The notes below the pieces were generated by a model. It was not told where the DNA came from and made no database searches. It saw only the letters and a program-made list of their open reading frames with translations. The position numbers and the translations under genes are program-made. Shown here one piece after another: positions 1 to 8,853 of a DNA stretch of 33,339 nucleotides. Within the stretch, counting starts at the first letter, position 1; every line of letters starts with the position of its first letter. The DNA is from Burkholderia arboris (lineage in GTDB: Bacteria; Pseudomonadota; Gammaproteobacteria; Burkholderiales; Burkholderiaceae): NCBI RefSeq assembly GCF_902499125.1, contig NZ_CABVPX010000055.1, positions 1-33,339 on the forward strand. Reading direction: 5' to 3'.

Positions 1-76
1 GCGCCATCGTGCAGCCCGTGGCAAGGAGCGCGGCGGCCAGTGCGACCGCGGTTGCAGTCAAAGCGTGTTTTTGCAT
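1..76 (-). CDS. RND efflux outer-membrane lipoprotein, N-terminal fragment
   Basis: Only the first 25 codons lie in the window; the gene continues off the left edge. The peptide starts MQKHALTATAVALAA and ends in a lipobox (LATGC), so it is a lipoprotein signal peptide. It begins 2 nt after the stop codon of the RND transporter gene. The order adaptor, transporter, lipoprotein is that of AcrAB-TolC/OprM-type operons, so this is most likely the OprM/NodT-family outer-membrane channel of the pump. The assignment rests on the signal peptide and on context, because the channel domain itself is not visible. Confidence 0.8.
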   Translation of the reverse strand, partial: MQKHALTATAVALAAALLATGCTMA

Positions 77-78
77 CG

Positions 79-3000
79 TTACTGCCCCTTCGAATCGTGT
101 GCGTCGCCGTGACCGCGCTGCAGGTCGCCCTGCACGAGACGCCATGCGTCGTCGACGTTTTCCGTCTCGCCGCTGAAGATCGCGCGAACCCGCACGAAGA
201 ACATCGGGATCATGAAGATCGCGAGGAACGTCGCCGTGATCATCCCGCCGATCACGCCGGTGCCGATCGCGTGCTGGCTCGCCGAGCCCGCGCCGTTGCT
301 GATCGCGAGCGGCAGCACGCCCAGCATGAACGCGAGCGACGTCATCAGGATCGGACGCAGCCGCAGGCGCGCCGCCTCGATCGCCGCCCGCACCGGCCCC
401 ATGTTCCCGCTCGCTTGCAGCTCGCGCGCGAACTCGACGATCAGGATCGCGTTCTTCGCGGACAAGCCCACCGTGGTCAACAGGCCGACCTGGAAGAACA
501 CGTCGTTCTCGAGGCCGCGCAACATCGTCGCGAGCAGCGCGCCGACCACGCCGAGCGGCACGACCATGATCACCGAGAACGGGATCGACCAGCTTTCATA
601 CAGCGCCGCGAGACACAGGAACACGACGAGGATCGAGATCGCATACAGGATCGGCGCCTGCGAACCCGACTGGATTTCCTGGAACGACAGGCCCGTCCAC
701 GAATAGCCGATGCCTTCCGGCAGCTTGCTCGCGAGCGCTTCCATCGCGGCCATCGCCTGACCGGTCGACTTGCCTTCCGAGGCCTGCCCCTGGATCTCGA
801 TCGACGACACGCCGTTGTAACGCTCGAGCTTCGGCGAACCGTAGATCCAGTGACCGGTCGAGAACGCGCTGAACGGCACCATCCCGCCCGCGCTGTTGCG
901 CACGTACCAGATGTTCATGTCTTCCGGCGTCATCCGGAACGGCGCGTCCGACTGCACGTAGACCTTCTTGATCCGGCCGTCGGTATCGAGGAAGTTGTTC
1001 ACGTACTGCGACGCCCACGCGATCGAGAACGTCTGGTCGATCGCGGCGGCCGTCACGCCGAGCGCATTCGCCTTCTCGCGGTCGATGTCGACCTTGTACT
1101 GCGGCGTATCATTCAGGCCGTTCGGGCGCACCAGCGCCAGTGCAGGATCCTTCGACGCCATCCCGAGCAACTGGCCGCGCGCGGCCATCAACGCTTCGTG
1201 GCCGAGACCGGCGTTGTCCGTCAGCTCGAAGTCGAAGCCGGCAGCCGTACCGAGTTCGGGAATCGACGGCGGATTGAACGGGATCACCATCGCGTCCTTG
1301 TACGTCGAGTAGTGCGCGAAAGTCCGGCCGATCAGCGCCTGGACCTTCTGGTCCGAACGCTGGCGGTGCTCGTACGGTTTCAGCTTCACGAACACGAGGC
1401 CCGCATTCTGGCCGCGGCCCGCGAAGCTGAAGCCGTTGACCGTGAACACCGAGTCGACCACATCCTTCTCGGCGGTGGTCAGGTACGTGTTGATGTTGTC
1501 GAGCGTCTTGCCGGTCGTTTCCTGCGTGGAACCGGACGGCGTCTGCACGATCATGAACATGTAGCCCTGGTCTTCATCGGGCAGGAACGACTTCGGCAGG
1601 CGCGCGAACATCACGCCGACCGCGATGAACACGGCCAGGTAGATCACGAGCCAGCGGCCCGAGCGCCGGATCACGTGGTTCACGCCACCCGTATAGCGAT
1701 CGCGACTGCGGTCGAAGGTCCGGTTGAACCAGCCGAAGAAGCCCTTCTTCTCTTCGTGATGCCCCTTCGGGATCGGCTTCAGGATCGTCGCGCACAGTGC
1801 CGGCGTCAGAATCAACGCGACGAGCACCGACAGCACCATCGCCGACACGATCGTCAGCGAGAACTGACGATAGATCGCGCCAACCGAGCCGCCCGAGAAC
1901 GCCACCGGCACGAACACCGCCGACAGCACGAGCGCCACGCCGACGAGTGCGCCGGTGATCTGGCCCATCGCCTTGCGGGTCGCCTCCTTCGGTGACAAGC
2001 CCTCCTCCGCCATCACCCGCTCGACGTTCTCCACCACCACGATCGCATCGTCGACCAGCAAGCCGATCGCGAGCACAAGGCCGAACATCGACAGCGTGTT
2101 GATCGAGAAGCCCGCGAGTCCCATGATCGCGAACGTGCCGAGCAGCACCACCGGCACCGCGATCGTCGGGATGATCGTCGCGCGCAGGTTCTGCAGGAAC
2201 AGGTACATCACGAGGAACACGAGCACGATACCTTCGAGCAGTGTCTTGACCACTTCCTCGATCGACAGGCGCACGAACGGCGTCGTGTCATACGGGTAGT
2301 GCACGACCAGACCGTGCGGAAAGTACTTCGACAGCTCGGCGATCTTGGCCCGCAGCGCGGTCGCGGTGGCCAGCGCGTTCGCGCCGGTCGCAAGCTGGAT
2401 GCCGAGGCCGGCCGTCGGCTGCCCCATGTACTTCGTATCGAACGTGTAGTTCTCCGAACCCAACGCCGCGCGGCCGACATCCTTCAGCCGGACCTGCGAG
2501 CCGTCCTGGTTGACCTTCAGCAGGATGTTGCCGAACTGTTCGGGCGTGCGCAGCAGCGTCGATTCGGTGATCGTCGCCTGCAGCATCGTGCCCGGCTTGG
2601 CCGGCGTGCCGCCGATCTGGCCGCCCGCGATCTGCACGTTCTGCTGCGTGATCGCAGTCGATACGTCGATCGGCGTGAGGCCGTAGTTCGTCAGGCGGGT
2701 CGGGTCGAGCCAGATCCGCATCGAGAACTGCGAACCGAGCAGCAGCGTCTGGCCGACGCCGTTCACACGGCTCAGCGGATCGAGCACGTGCGAAGCCACG
2801 TAGTTCGTCAGGTCCTCCTTCGACATGTTGCCGTCCTCGGAGTTGAACGCGAACCACATCAGCCAGTTGCTGCTCGACTTCGTGACCTGCATGCCGAGCT
2901 GCTGCACGACCTGCGGCAGGTTCGGCGTCGCGAGCGACAGCTTGTTCTGCACCTGCACCTGCGCGACGTCCGGATTCGTGCCGGGCGAGAAGGTCAGCGT

Positions 3001-3270
3001 GATCGTCGCGTTGCCCGAATCGTCGCTCGTCGACGACATGTACAGGAAATTGTCGAGACCGCTCATCTGCTGCTCGATCACCTGCGTCACCGTGTCTTCC
3101 ACCGTCTTCGCGGAAGCGCCCGGATAGTTCGCCTGGATCTGGATCGTCGGCGGTGCGATCGTCGGATACTGCGCGATCGGCATCTTGAAGATCGATGCGA
3201 CGCCGGCCAGCATCAGCACGATCGCGATCACCCACGCGAAGATCGGGCGATCGATAAAGAACTTGGCCAT
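79..3270 (-). CDS. RND multidrug efflux transporter (HAE1/AcrB family)
   Basis: This is a 1063-residue inner-membrane proton/drug antiporter of normal length for AcrB, MexB and BpeB. The N-terminus MAKFFIDRPIFAWVIAIVLM is the classic first transmembrane helix. The two periplasmic porter loops lie between TM1-2 and TM7-8. The TM4 segment LAIGLLVDDAIVVVENV, near residue 405, carries the paired aspartates of the proton relay. The gene lies 15 nt after the adaptor gene and 2 nt before the outer-membrane gene, so the three form one operon. It resembles the AcrB/MexB/BpeB branch more than the MexF/CeoB branch. The substrates cannot be read from the sequence. From memory, B. cenocepacia carries an RND locus near the end of chromosome 3, which fits this location. 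Confidence 0.95.
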   Translation of the reverse strand: MAKFFIDRPIFAWVIAIVLMLAGVASIFKMPIAQYPTIAPPTIQIQANYPGASAKTVEDTVTQVIEQQMSGLDNFLYMSSTSDDSGNATITLTFSPGTNPDVAQVQVQNKLSLATPNLPQVVQQLGMQVTKSSSNWLMWFAFNSEDGNMSKEDLTNYVASHVLDPLSRVNGVGQTLLLGSQFSMRIWLDPTRLTNYGLTPIDVSTAITQQNVQIAGGQIGGTPAKPGTMLQATITESTLLRTPEQFGNILLKVNQDGSQVRLKDVGRAALGSENYTFDTKYMGQPTAGLGIQLATGANALATATALRAKIAELSKYFPHGLVVHYPYDTTPFVRLSIEEVVKTLLEGIVLVFLVMYLFLQNLRATIIPTIAVPVVLLGTFAIMGLAGFSINTLSMFGLVLAIGLLVDDAIVVVENVERVMAEEGLSPKEATRKAMGQITGALVGVALVLSAVFVPVAFSGGSVGAIYRQFSLTIVSAMVLSVLVALILTPALCATILKPIPKGHHEEKKGFFGWFNRTFDRSRDRYTGGVNHVIRRSGRWLVIYLAVFIAVGVMFARLPKSFLPDEDQGYMFMIVQTPSGSTQETTGKTLDNINTYLTTAEKDVVDSVFTVNGFSFAGRGQNAGLVFVKLKPYEHRQRSDQKVQALIGRTFAHYSTYKDAMVIPFNPPSIPELGTAAGFDFELTDNAGLGHEALMAARGQLLGMASKDPALALVRPNGLNDTPQYKVDIDREKANALGVTAAAIDQTFSIAWASQYVNNFLDTDGRIKKVYVQSDAPFRMTPEDMNIWYVRNSAGGMVPFSAFSTGHWIYGSPKLERYNGVSSIEIQGQASEGKSTGQAMAAMEALASKLPEGIGYSWTGLSFQEIQSGSQAPILYAISILVVFLCLAALYESWSIPFSVIMVVPLGVVGALLATMLRGLENDVFFQVGLLTTVGLSAKNAILIVEFARELQASGNMGPVRAAIEAARLRLRPILMTSLAFMLGVLPLAISNGAGSASQHAIGTGVIGGMITATFLAIFMIPMFFVRVRAIFSGETENVDDAWRLVQGDLQRGHGDAHDSKGQ

Positions 3271-3285
3271 GAAACGGACTCCCTG

Positions 3286-4539
3286 TTATTGCGCGACCGA
3301 CGCGGCGGCCGCACTCGCTGCAGCATGGGTGGCGGTACTCGCCGGCGCGGCGCTTGCCGGTGTGGCGGAGGCGGCAGCACCCGATGCGGCGTCGGCCGCC
3401 GGTGCGAGCTGCGCGGCAACCGTCTTCACGGTCGCACCCGGGCGCACCTTGTCGACGCCCTGCACGATCACGTGATCGCCCGCTTGCAGACCGCCTTCGA
3501 CGATCCAGTCCTGCCCGTAGGTGCCGGTCGTCGTCAGCGGACGCGTCTCGACCTTGTTGGCCGCGTTCACGACCAATGCGATCGCCTGGCCCTTCTGGTC
3601 ATGCGTGACGCCGATCTGCGGCACCAGGAACGCGTTCTCGTTCACGCCTTCCTCGATCCGTGCGCGCACGAACATCCCCGGCAGCAGCACACGGCCCGGG
3701 TTCGGGAAGATCGCGCGGATCGTCACCGAGCCGGTGGTCTGGTCGACCGTCACGTCCGAGAACTGCAGCTTGCCCGCTTCCGGGTAGGTCTTGCCGTCTT
3801 CCAGGATCAGCGACACCTTCGCCGCGCCCGGGCCGCTCGTCTTCAGGCGGCCGCTTTGCACGTCCTGGCGCAGCTTCAGGCCGTCGAGGCTCGACTGCGT
3901 GAGGTCGACGTACACCGGATCGAGCTGCTGCACGGTCGACATCAGCGTGGCCTGGCTTGCCTGCACGTACGCACCCGGCGTCACCTGCGAAATGCCGACA
4001 CGTCCCGAGACCGGCGACACGACATCGGTGTAGCCGAGATTGATCTGTGCGGTATCGACTGCCGCCTTGCCGGCTGCGACGTCGGCAGCGGCCTGCCCTT
4101 GCGTGGCCACCGCGTTGTCGTAGTCCTGCTTGCTGACCGCGTTCGCCGCGACCAATACCTTGTAGCGCGCGACCAGCGCGTTCTGCGTGACGAGGTTCGC
4201 CTGCGCCTTCGCGAGCGTCGCCTTCGCGCTGTTCAGCGCGGCGACGTACGGCGCCGGATCGATCTTGTACAGACGCTGACCGGCCTTGACGTCGGTGCCT
4301 TCGGTGAATTCACGGCGCAGCACGATGCCGTCGACCCGTGCGCGCACCTGCGCGACGAGGAACGCACTGGTGCGGCCCGGCAGTTCGGTTAGCGCCGGCA
4401 CGGCTTGCGGCTGGACGGTGACGACGCCGACTTCCGGCGTTTGCGGCGGTGGCGCCGATTCTTTTTTCCCGCATGCGGCCAGGAAAACGGCGGCCGTTGC
4501 GGCAGTGATTAAGCGGTATGGAACCCGTTCGACGCGCAT
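3286..4539 (-). CDS. RND efflux periplasmic adaptor (membrane fusion protein) lipoprotein
   Basis: The product is a 417-residue adaptor that joins the RND transporter to the outer-membrane channel. I chose the ATG giving MRVERVPYRLITAA because it is followed directly by a lipoprotein signal with the lipobox FLAAC, and because a GAGAGG stretch lies upstream. A 14-codon longer start is possible but would bury the signal peptide. After the lipid anchor come the half-lipoyl motif (VRARVDGIVLRREFTEGTDVKAG), an alpha-hairpin rich in Ala, Gln and Lys, the second lipoyl half (SPVSGRVGISQVTPGAYV), a beta-barrel and a membrane-proximal domain. The last 45 residues are an Ala/Pro/Ser-rich tail of low complexity. 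It is the first gene of the pump operon. Confidence 0.94.
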   Translation of the reverse strand: MRVERVPYRLITAATAAVFLAACGKKESAPPPQTPEVGVVTVQPQAVPALTELPGRTSAFLVAQVRARVDGIVLRREFTEGTDVKAGQRLYKIDPAPYVAALNSAKATLAKAQANLVTQNALVARYKVLVAANAVSKQDYDNAVATQGQAAADVAAGKAAVDTAQINLGYTDVVSPVSGRVGISQVTPGAYVQASQATLMSTVQQLDPVYVDLTQSSLDGLKLRQDVQSGRLKTSGPGAAKVSLILEDGKTYPEAGKLQFSDVTVDQTTGSVTIRAIFPNPGRVLLPGMFVRARIEEGVNENAFLVPQIGVTHDQKGQAIALVVNAANKVETRPLTTTGTYGQDWIVEGGLQAGDHVIVQGVDKVRPGATVKTVAAQLAPAADAASGAAASATPASAAPASTATHAAASAAAASVAQ

Positions 4540-4707
4540 GGAGCGACCTCTCACAAATAGACGACCTTCAATGGGAATCACCAGATCTCCTCACGGCCTG
4601 CATGCGCGGGCGGAATGCCGTCGCTTCCGGTCCGCCACCCATGCGGGCGCTTGCTTCGGGTGTGCGTTGCACCCTGCGGAGCGTTCGTTTGCCGAACTGC
4701 TTCCGAA

Positions 4708-4770
4708 AAAAGGAACGGCGCGCCCGCGGCCCCGGTGGGCACGGGTTGCCGTGGCGGCCAGCGGGGCCGC
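4708..4770 (-). terminator. Possible terminator after the LysR gene
   Basis: Nine-base perfect arms, GCGGCCCCG (4726-4734) and CGGGGCCGC (4762-4770), enclose an inner stem CACGG/CCGTG. Read on the minus strand the structure begins at the LysR stop codon and is followed about 15 nt later by a run of six T. The delayed T-run makes it a weak intrinsic terminator candidate. It would separate the LysR gene from the pump operon about 170 nt downstream. Confidence 0.4.
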
Positions 4771-5651
4771 TAGCGCGCGGGCCGGAACGCGGCGCCGGCG
4801 AATTCGATGAACGCGCGCGCGGCGGCCGGCAAATGCGCGGCACGCGCATGCGCGAGCTTCAGCGTGACGGGCGCGAGCGGGCGGACCGGTGCGATACACA
4901 CCAGCGTGCCGGCCGCCAGATCGGCGTCGACGAGATACGCGGGCAACACGGCCGCGCCCATGCCGGCCACAGCCAGCCGTCGCGCCATCTCGAGATGGCC
5001 GACGCCCGCATTGCCGGGCACCGTGCCCGGTCGAATCGCGGCCGCAGGGCCGTCGTCGGTCGCCGGCAATTCGAGCCGCACGGTCGCAAGGTCCGGCCAG
5101 TCGCCCGACGCAGCCGCGCCACCGTGCGCAGCGACGTAACCCGGCGCCGCGACGCGCACGGATTCGTACGCGGCCAGCGTATGCAGCGCGTGCGCACCGG
5201 ACACCGGCATGCCGTCGGTCAGGAACGCGACGTCGATGTCCTCGGCGGTCAGGTCGACGTGCGCATCGGTCAGCGTCACGGTCGGCCGCACGTCCGGAAA
5301 CAGGTGCACGAAACGATCGAGCAACGCACTCAACTGGCTGAGCCCGAACGCGACCGGCGCAGCCACGCGCAATGGGCCTTCCGGCTTGCTGCCCATCGCG
5401 ACGAAACGGCCGTCGATCTCGTCGATCGCACCGAGAATCCGCTCGACGCGCGCGAGATACAGCTCGCCGATTTCCGTCAGCGACTGGTGGCTGGTGCTGC
5501 GTTGAAGCAGGCGCGCGCCAAGGCGCGTCTCGAGCGCATCGACCAGCCGGCTCGCCATCGCCGTCGATACGCGCAGCCGCGTCGCCGCCCGGCGAAACCC
5601 GCCTTCCCTTGCCACCGTCACGAATGCCCGAATCGATTGAAGTTGGTCCAT
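4770..5651 (-). CDS. LysR-family transcriptional regulator
   Basis: The product has 293 residues, the usual LysR length. The start is set at MDQLQSIRAFVTVAREGGF, the conserved opening of the LysR winged helix-turn-helix; the longer open frame upstream is arginine-rich and out of character. The HTH spans about residues 2-60 (FRRAATRLRVSTAMASRLVDALE), followed by a linker helix and a periplasmic-binding-like effector domain with LRVAAPVAFG at its start. It lies upstream of the RND pump operon in the same direction, with a 230-nt gap, and may regulate the pump. No binding site was recognised, so this role is inferred from position only. Confidence 0.9.
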   Translation of the reverse strand: MDQLQSIRAFVTVAREGGFRRAATRLRVSTAMASRLVDALETRLGARLLQRSTSHQSLTEIGELYLARVERILGAIDEIDGRFVAMGSKPEGPLRVAAPVAFGLSQLSALLDRFVHLFPDVRPTVTLTDAHVDLTAEDIDVAFLTDGMPVSGAHALHTLAAYESVRVAAPGYVAAHGGAAASGDWPDLATVRLELPATDDGPAAAIRPGTVPGNAGVGHLEMARRLAVAGMGAAVLPAYLVDADLAAGTLVCIAPVRPLAPVTLKLAHARAAHLPAAARAFIEFAGAAFRPAR

Positions 5652-6244
5652 TTGTCCGGATTCCCTGCGCGGACGGCTGCCTTTATGCCTGCATCCGACG
5701 CTGCGCCGCCGCCGGCCCGCATCGGCCCGGCCAATGCAGCGGCACCGACGCCGGGTCAACCGGGTCGGACGGCACGCTCGCGGCAAGCACGCGCCGGCAT
5801 GCAACGGACGCAAGCCCGCCTCGGCTGGCCCGATGCACGATCATTCGATAGCAGTCCTGAGTCTTTTCCAGCGGTTCGCGGCGGCGACGCGCACGGCAGC
5901 GCCGACGGCGCCCGCGCATCATGCGGCGGTCCTGCCCGGATCCTCCGGACGCGCTGGAATACATTTCCTTCAGCAGGTGCAATGGTATGAAAACCGCCGG
6001 GAAATGGCTTGCCCGATCCTGCGATTGTTTTGCCTTAATTTCCGAATTTGTGCGCTGCACACCACGCAACGACGGGCGATACGGTCGCCAACCCTGCAGG
6101 TCCGGATGATCGGGCTAATTTCGGACAGGTTTAGGCAATCCCGCGCACGCGACTGGCCGTACGATGTGACCGCCGCACCTGCGCCCGACCGGGAATCGCA
6201 ATCGCGCGCATTGCATCGCTCACTCCGCCAACTGCTCACGCAAC
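5652..6244. other. 593-bp intergenic region between divergent LysR and AraC genes
   Basis: I see no supportable gene here. The right half (about 5990-6165) is less GC-rich than its surroundings and probably holds the promoters of one or both regulators. No clear -35/-10 pair or operator could be fixed. Confidence 0.6.
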
Positions 6245-7225
6245 ATGGAAATCGACGCCCGAACGCCACTGCAACCGCGCACCGCGCCTGGTCACGACCG
6301 CCGGTCGCCGGCCCGGCCGCCCGCGGCCCGGCTCGCGGCACTGATCGCCGCGTACGCGCCGCACGACGGGTCGTTCGACCTCCCGGTGCGCGGCATGCGC
6401 ATCTCGCGCGCATCCGTCGCGCCCCCGCAGTGGAACCACGGCGTGCACCACGCGTGCCTGAGCCTCGTCGGGCAAGGCGCGAAGTCGATGCGGGTCGGCG
6501 ACGACACCTATGCGATCGACGAAGCGCGGATGCTGGTCGCGACGGCCGACGTGCCCGTCACCGGCCGCGTGACGCGCGCGAACCCGGCCGAGCCGTTCCT
6601 TTACGCCCAGCTCGAACTCGATCCGGTGCGCATCGCGGTGCTCACGCCGCTTGTCTTTCCGTGCGGGCTACCGAAAACCGTCGACTACGGCGCGCTCGAC
6701 ACGCTCGACGCGACGCCGGAAATCGTCGACGCCGTCGCGCGGTTGATGCAGCTGATCGCGCAACCGGACGACCTCGACCTGATCGCGCCGCTGATCCTCG
6801 ACGAAATCCTCATTCGGTTGCTGCGCGGCCCGTCGGGCGCGCGCGTCGCGCAAGTCGGCGAGGCCGGTTCGACGACGCAGCGCATCTCGCGCGCCGTCGC
6901 GTGGATTCGCGACCATTACCTCGATCCGATGACGGTCGACTCGCTCGCGCGACAGGTGGACATGAGCCCGTCGACCTTCCACCACCACTTCCGTGCGGTG
7001 ACGTCGATGAGCCCGTTGCAATGCCAGAAGGTGCTGCGGCTGCAGGAGGCGCGCCGCCTGATGTGCGTAGCGGCGATGGACGCGCGGCAGGCGTGCCGCA
7101 GCGTCGGCTATGTGAGCGCGTCGCAGTTCAGCCGCGAATACGCGCGGCTGTTCGGCGATGCGCCCGGCCGCGACGTCGCGAGACTGCGCGGCGAAGCGGT
7201 GCCGCTGTCGCGCGTCGTGCCGTAG
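6245..7225 (+). CDS. AraC-family transcriptional regulator (AraC_N + HTH_18)
   Basis: The product has 326 residues. The N-terminal cupin-like AraC_N domain (about residues 45-200) contains the family phrases HHACLSLVGQGAKSMRVGDD and LDEILIRLLRG. The C-terminal double HTH (about 225-315) contains SRAVAWIRDHYLDPMTVDSL, MSPSTFHHHFRAVTSMSPLQ and GYVSASQFSREYARLFGDAP. Regulators of this subgroup usually sit beside a short-chain dehydrogenase or aldo-keto reductase that they control. None is present here; the downstream neighbour is a decayed peptidase fragment, so the regulator may have lost its original partner. No Shine-Dalgarno sequence is obvious before the ATG. A close architectural relative lies at 21689-22705. 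Confidence 0.9.
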   Translation: MEIDARTPLQPRTAPGHDRRSPARPPAARLAALIAAYAPHDGSFDLPVRGMRISRASVAPPQWNHGVHHACLSLVGQGAKSMRVGDDTYAIDEARMLVATADVPVTGRVTRANPAEPFLYAQLELDPVRIAVLTPLVFPCGLPKTVDYGALDTLDATPEIVDAVARLMQLIAQPDDLDLIAPLILDEILIRLLRGPSGARVAQVGEAGSTTQRISRAVAWIRDHYLDPMTVDSLARQVDMSPSTFHHHFRAVTSMSPLQCQKVLRLQEARRLMCVAAMDARQACRSVGYVSASQFSREYARLFGDAPGRDVARLRGEAVPLSRVVP

Positions 7226-7327
7226 GCCGCTTCACGTGCGGCAGTGCGCGAGCGTGCAGCGCCCTTCTTTCCGCCGGCGTTCGCCCACTCGGCCTGCACG
7301 GCTTCGCCGACGCAGCGCACGCAATAG

Positions 7328-7591
7328 TCGGCGAACGACGTGAGCTGAGTCACGCCAACTGCGCAATGCCGCACGCGCGGCTACGCGTTCGGCACGCCGC
7401 CGCACGCGTGGCAGCAGGTCGCGCACAAGGGGATGATGCTCGCGGCGAAGACGATGGCCGCGACCGCGATCGACCTGCTCGGCGCACCCCACACGCTCGC
7501 CAGCGCGAAGGCGGAACCGCTCGAGCGGCGCGGCGGCCGGCCGTACGTGTGCCCGATTCCGGACGACCTCGCATTGCCGTTCCGCCGCTAA
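7328..7591 (+). pseudogene. C-terminal remnant of an AbgB-like M20 amidohydrolase
   Basis: In one frame the segment reads SANDVS-stop-VTPTAQCRTRGYAFGTPPHAWQQVA, then HKGMMLAAKTMAATAIDLL, and ends GRPYVCPIPDDLALPF before a stop at 7589-7591. This matches the end of aminobenzoyl-glutamate utilization protein B and related M20 peptidases, where the motif is normally DVSWVxPT. Here the Trp codon is TGA, and another stop (TAG) lies just upstream. The rest of the gene, including the metal site, is absent. The fragment is a dead relic between the AraC gene and the SsuA-like gene. I recognise nothing coding in 7226-7327. Confidence 0.7.
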
Positions 7592-7613
7592 GCACGCCGC
7601 GCCGGTTGTGCCA

Positions 7614-8585
7614 TCAAGCGAGCGCGGGCGGCGCAGCCTGACTGACGTCGACACGTTTCGGCAGGATGCCGGCCTGGTAGAACACATCCGCGATCCGCTG
7701 CTGGTACGCAAGCGTGTCGCGCGTGACAGGCTCGACGCCGAAGCGCGCGCGGCGAAATGCGAGTGCGACGGCCGGTTCCGGAATCCCCCAGAGTTTCGAG
7801 AACTCGGCCGCGCCCTGCGCGCGGTTCGCATCGAGCCAGCGCTGAACGGCCGTCAATTCCGACACGGCGACGTCGAGCACGTCGGCATTGTGCTGCGCAT
7901 ACGTGCGCGACGCGAAGTAATAGCCGCGATTCTCGACAAGCCCCGACCCGTCCGCGACGATGCGCGCACCGAACGCCTGCTGGACCACCGCGAGGAACGG
8001 ATCCCAGATGATCCACGCATCGACCGAACGGTTCTCGAATGCGGCGCGCGCATCGGACGGCGACAGCCAGACCGGCGTGACATCCGCATAGTTGAGCTTC
8101 GCGGCCTGCAGCAGCCGGACCAGCAGGAAGTGCGTATTCGATCCCTTCACCAGTGCGATGCGCTTGCCGCGCAGGTCTGCAAAGGTCTTGACCGGCGAAT
8201 CCTTCGGGACGATCAGCGCCTCGGCCGCGGGGCCCGACGGCGTTTGTGCGTAATAGACGAGCGGCGCACCGGCCGCGAGCGCGAAGATCGGCGGCGCTTC
8301 GCCGACATCGCCGAAATCGATCGATCCCGCGTTCAATGCCTCGAGCTGCGGCGGGCCCGACGGGAACTCGGTCCACGTGACGTTCACGCCGAGCGTCGCG
8401 AGCTTGCCCTGCAGCGTGCCGCGCGCCTTCAGCAGGCTGAGCGGCCCTTTCTGATAGCCGATGCGCAACGTTCGTGTGCCGGCCGCACCGGCCCACGCCA
8501 GGCCCGGATGCACAGCGGCGCCTGCCGCAATCGCCAGGCCGGCATGAAGGAGCCGGCGGCGGGTTCTGGAGTGTCGATCTGCCAT
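7614..8585 (-). CDS. Aliphatic sulfonate-type ABC transporter substrate-binding protein
   Basis: The product has 323 residues. The start chosen gives MADRHSRTRRRLLHAGLAIAAGAA followed by an Ala-rich cleavage region (LAWAGA), a secretion signal with an Arg cluster that might use Tat or Sec. The mature part has the SsuA/NMT1 fold pattern: LRIGYQKGPLSLLKARG, PPQLEALNAGSIDFGDVGEAPPIFA, VPKDSPVKTFADLRGKRIA and DAWIIWDPFLAVVQQ. Proteins of this family bind alkanesulfonates or related sulfur compounds in the periplasm. No permease, ATPase or monooxygenase gene lies nearby, so it is an orphan binding protein that must share a transporter encoded elsewhere. Confidence 0.9.
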   Translation of the reverse strand: MADRHSRTRRRLLHAGLAIAAGAAVHPGLAWAGAAGTRTLRIGYQKGPLSLLKARGTLQGKLATLGVNVTWTEFPSGPPQLEALNAGSIDFGDVGEAPPIFALAAGAPLVYYAQTPSGPAAEALIVPKDSPVKTFADLRGKRIALVKGSNTHFLLVRLLQAAKLNYADVTPVWLSPSDARAAFENRSVDAWIIWDPFLAVVQQAFGARIVADGSGLVENRGYYFASRTYAQHNADVLDVAVSELTAVQRWLDANRAQGAAEFSKLWGIPEPAVALAFRRARFGVEPVTRDTLAYQQRIADVFYQAGILPKRVDVSQAAPPALA

Positions 8586-8853
8586 GTCGTTTATGGTTCG
8601 AAGGAGTGGACGCGGATGGACGCGCGCATGCGATGAAGCAGGTCGAACCGATTCTAGAGGGTTGCTGCCGCACGCCGAACCAACGATGTTCGATATCGAA
8701 AGCAAGCGCTTTCATAAGGCCGGGCCGGTGGCACCGGCATCGTTTCCCGGGCCGGTCCTGCATACGTAGCCGGTGCCGGCCTTTCGTACAGGACTACAGA
8801 TTATTTTCACCGGTCAGGCGAGGCGGCGCACTTGTGCGCCGGCCGTGCCCGAA
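8586..8853. other. Intergenic region with palindrome and hairpin
   Basis: No gene is supported. A perfect 12-bp palindrome TTCGATATCGAA lies at 8689-8700, about 100 nt upstream of the binding-protein gene, and could be an operator. A perfect hairpin GGCGCAC-TT-GTGCGCC lies at 8825-8840, just after the LysR stop codon. It lacks an adjacent T-run on the minus strand and is at best a weak terminator. Confidence 0.4.

Noticed and set aside
40..1995. Long open frame on the plus strand opposite the RND transporter gene
   Set aside because: It is Arg/His-rich, has no motif, and is a shadow of the clear RND gene on the other strand. The same holds for other long frames opposite real genes in this GC-rich DNA, for example at 2299-4392, 25118-26788 and 30621-32345.
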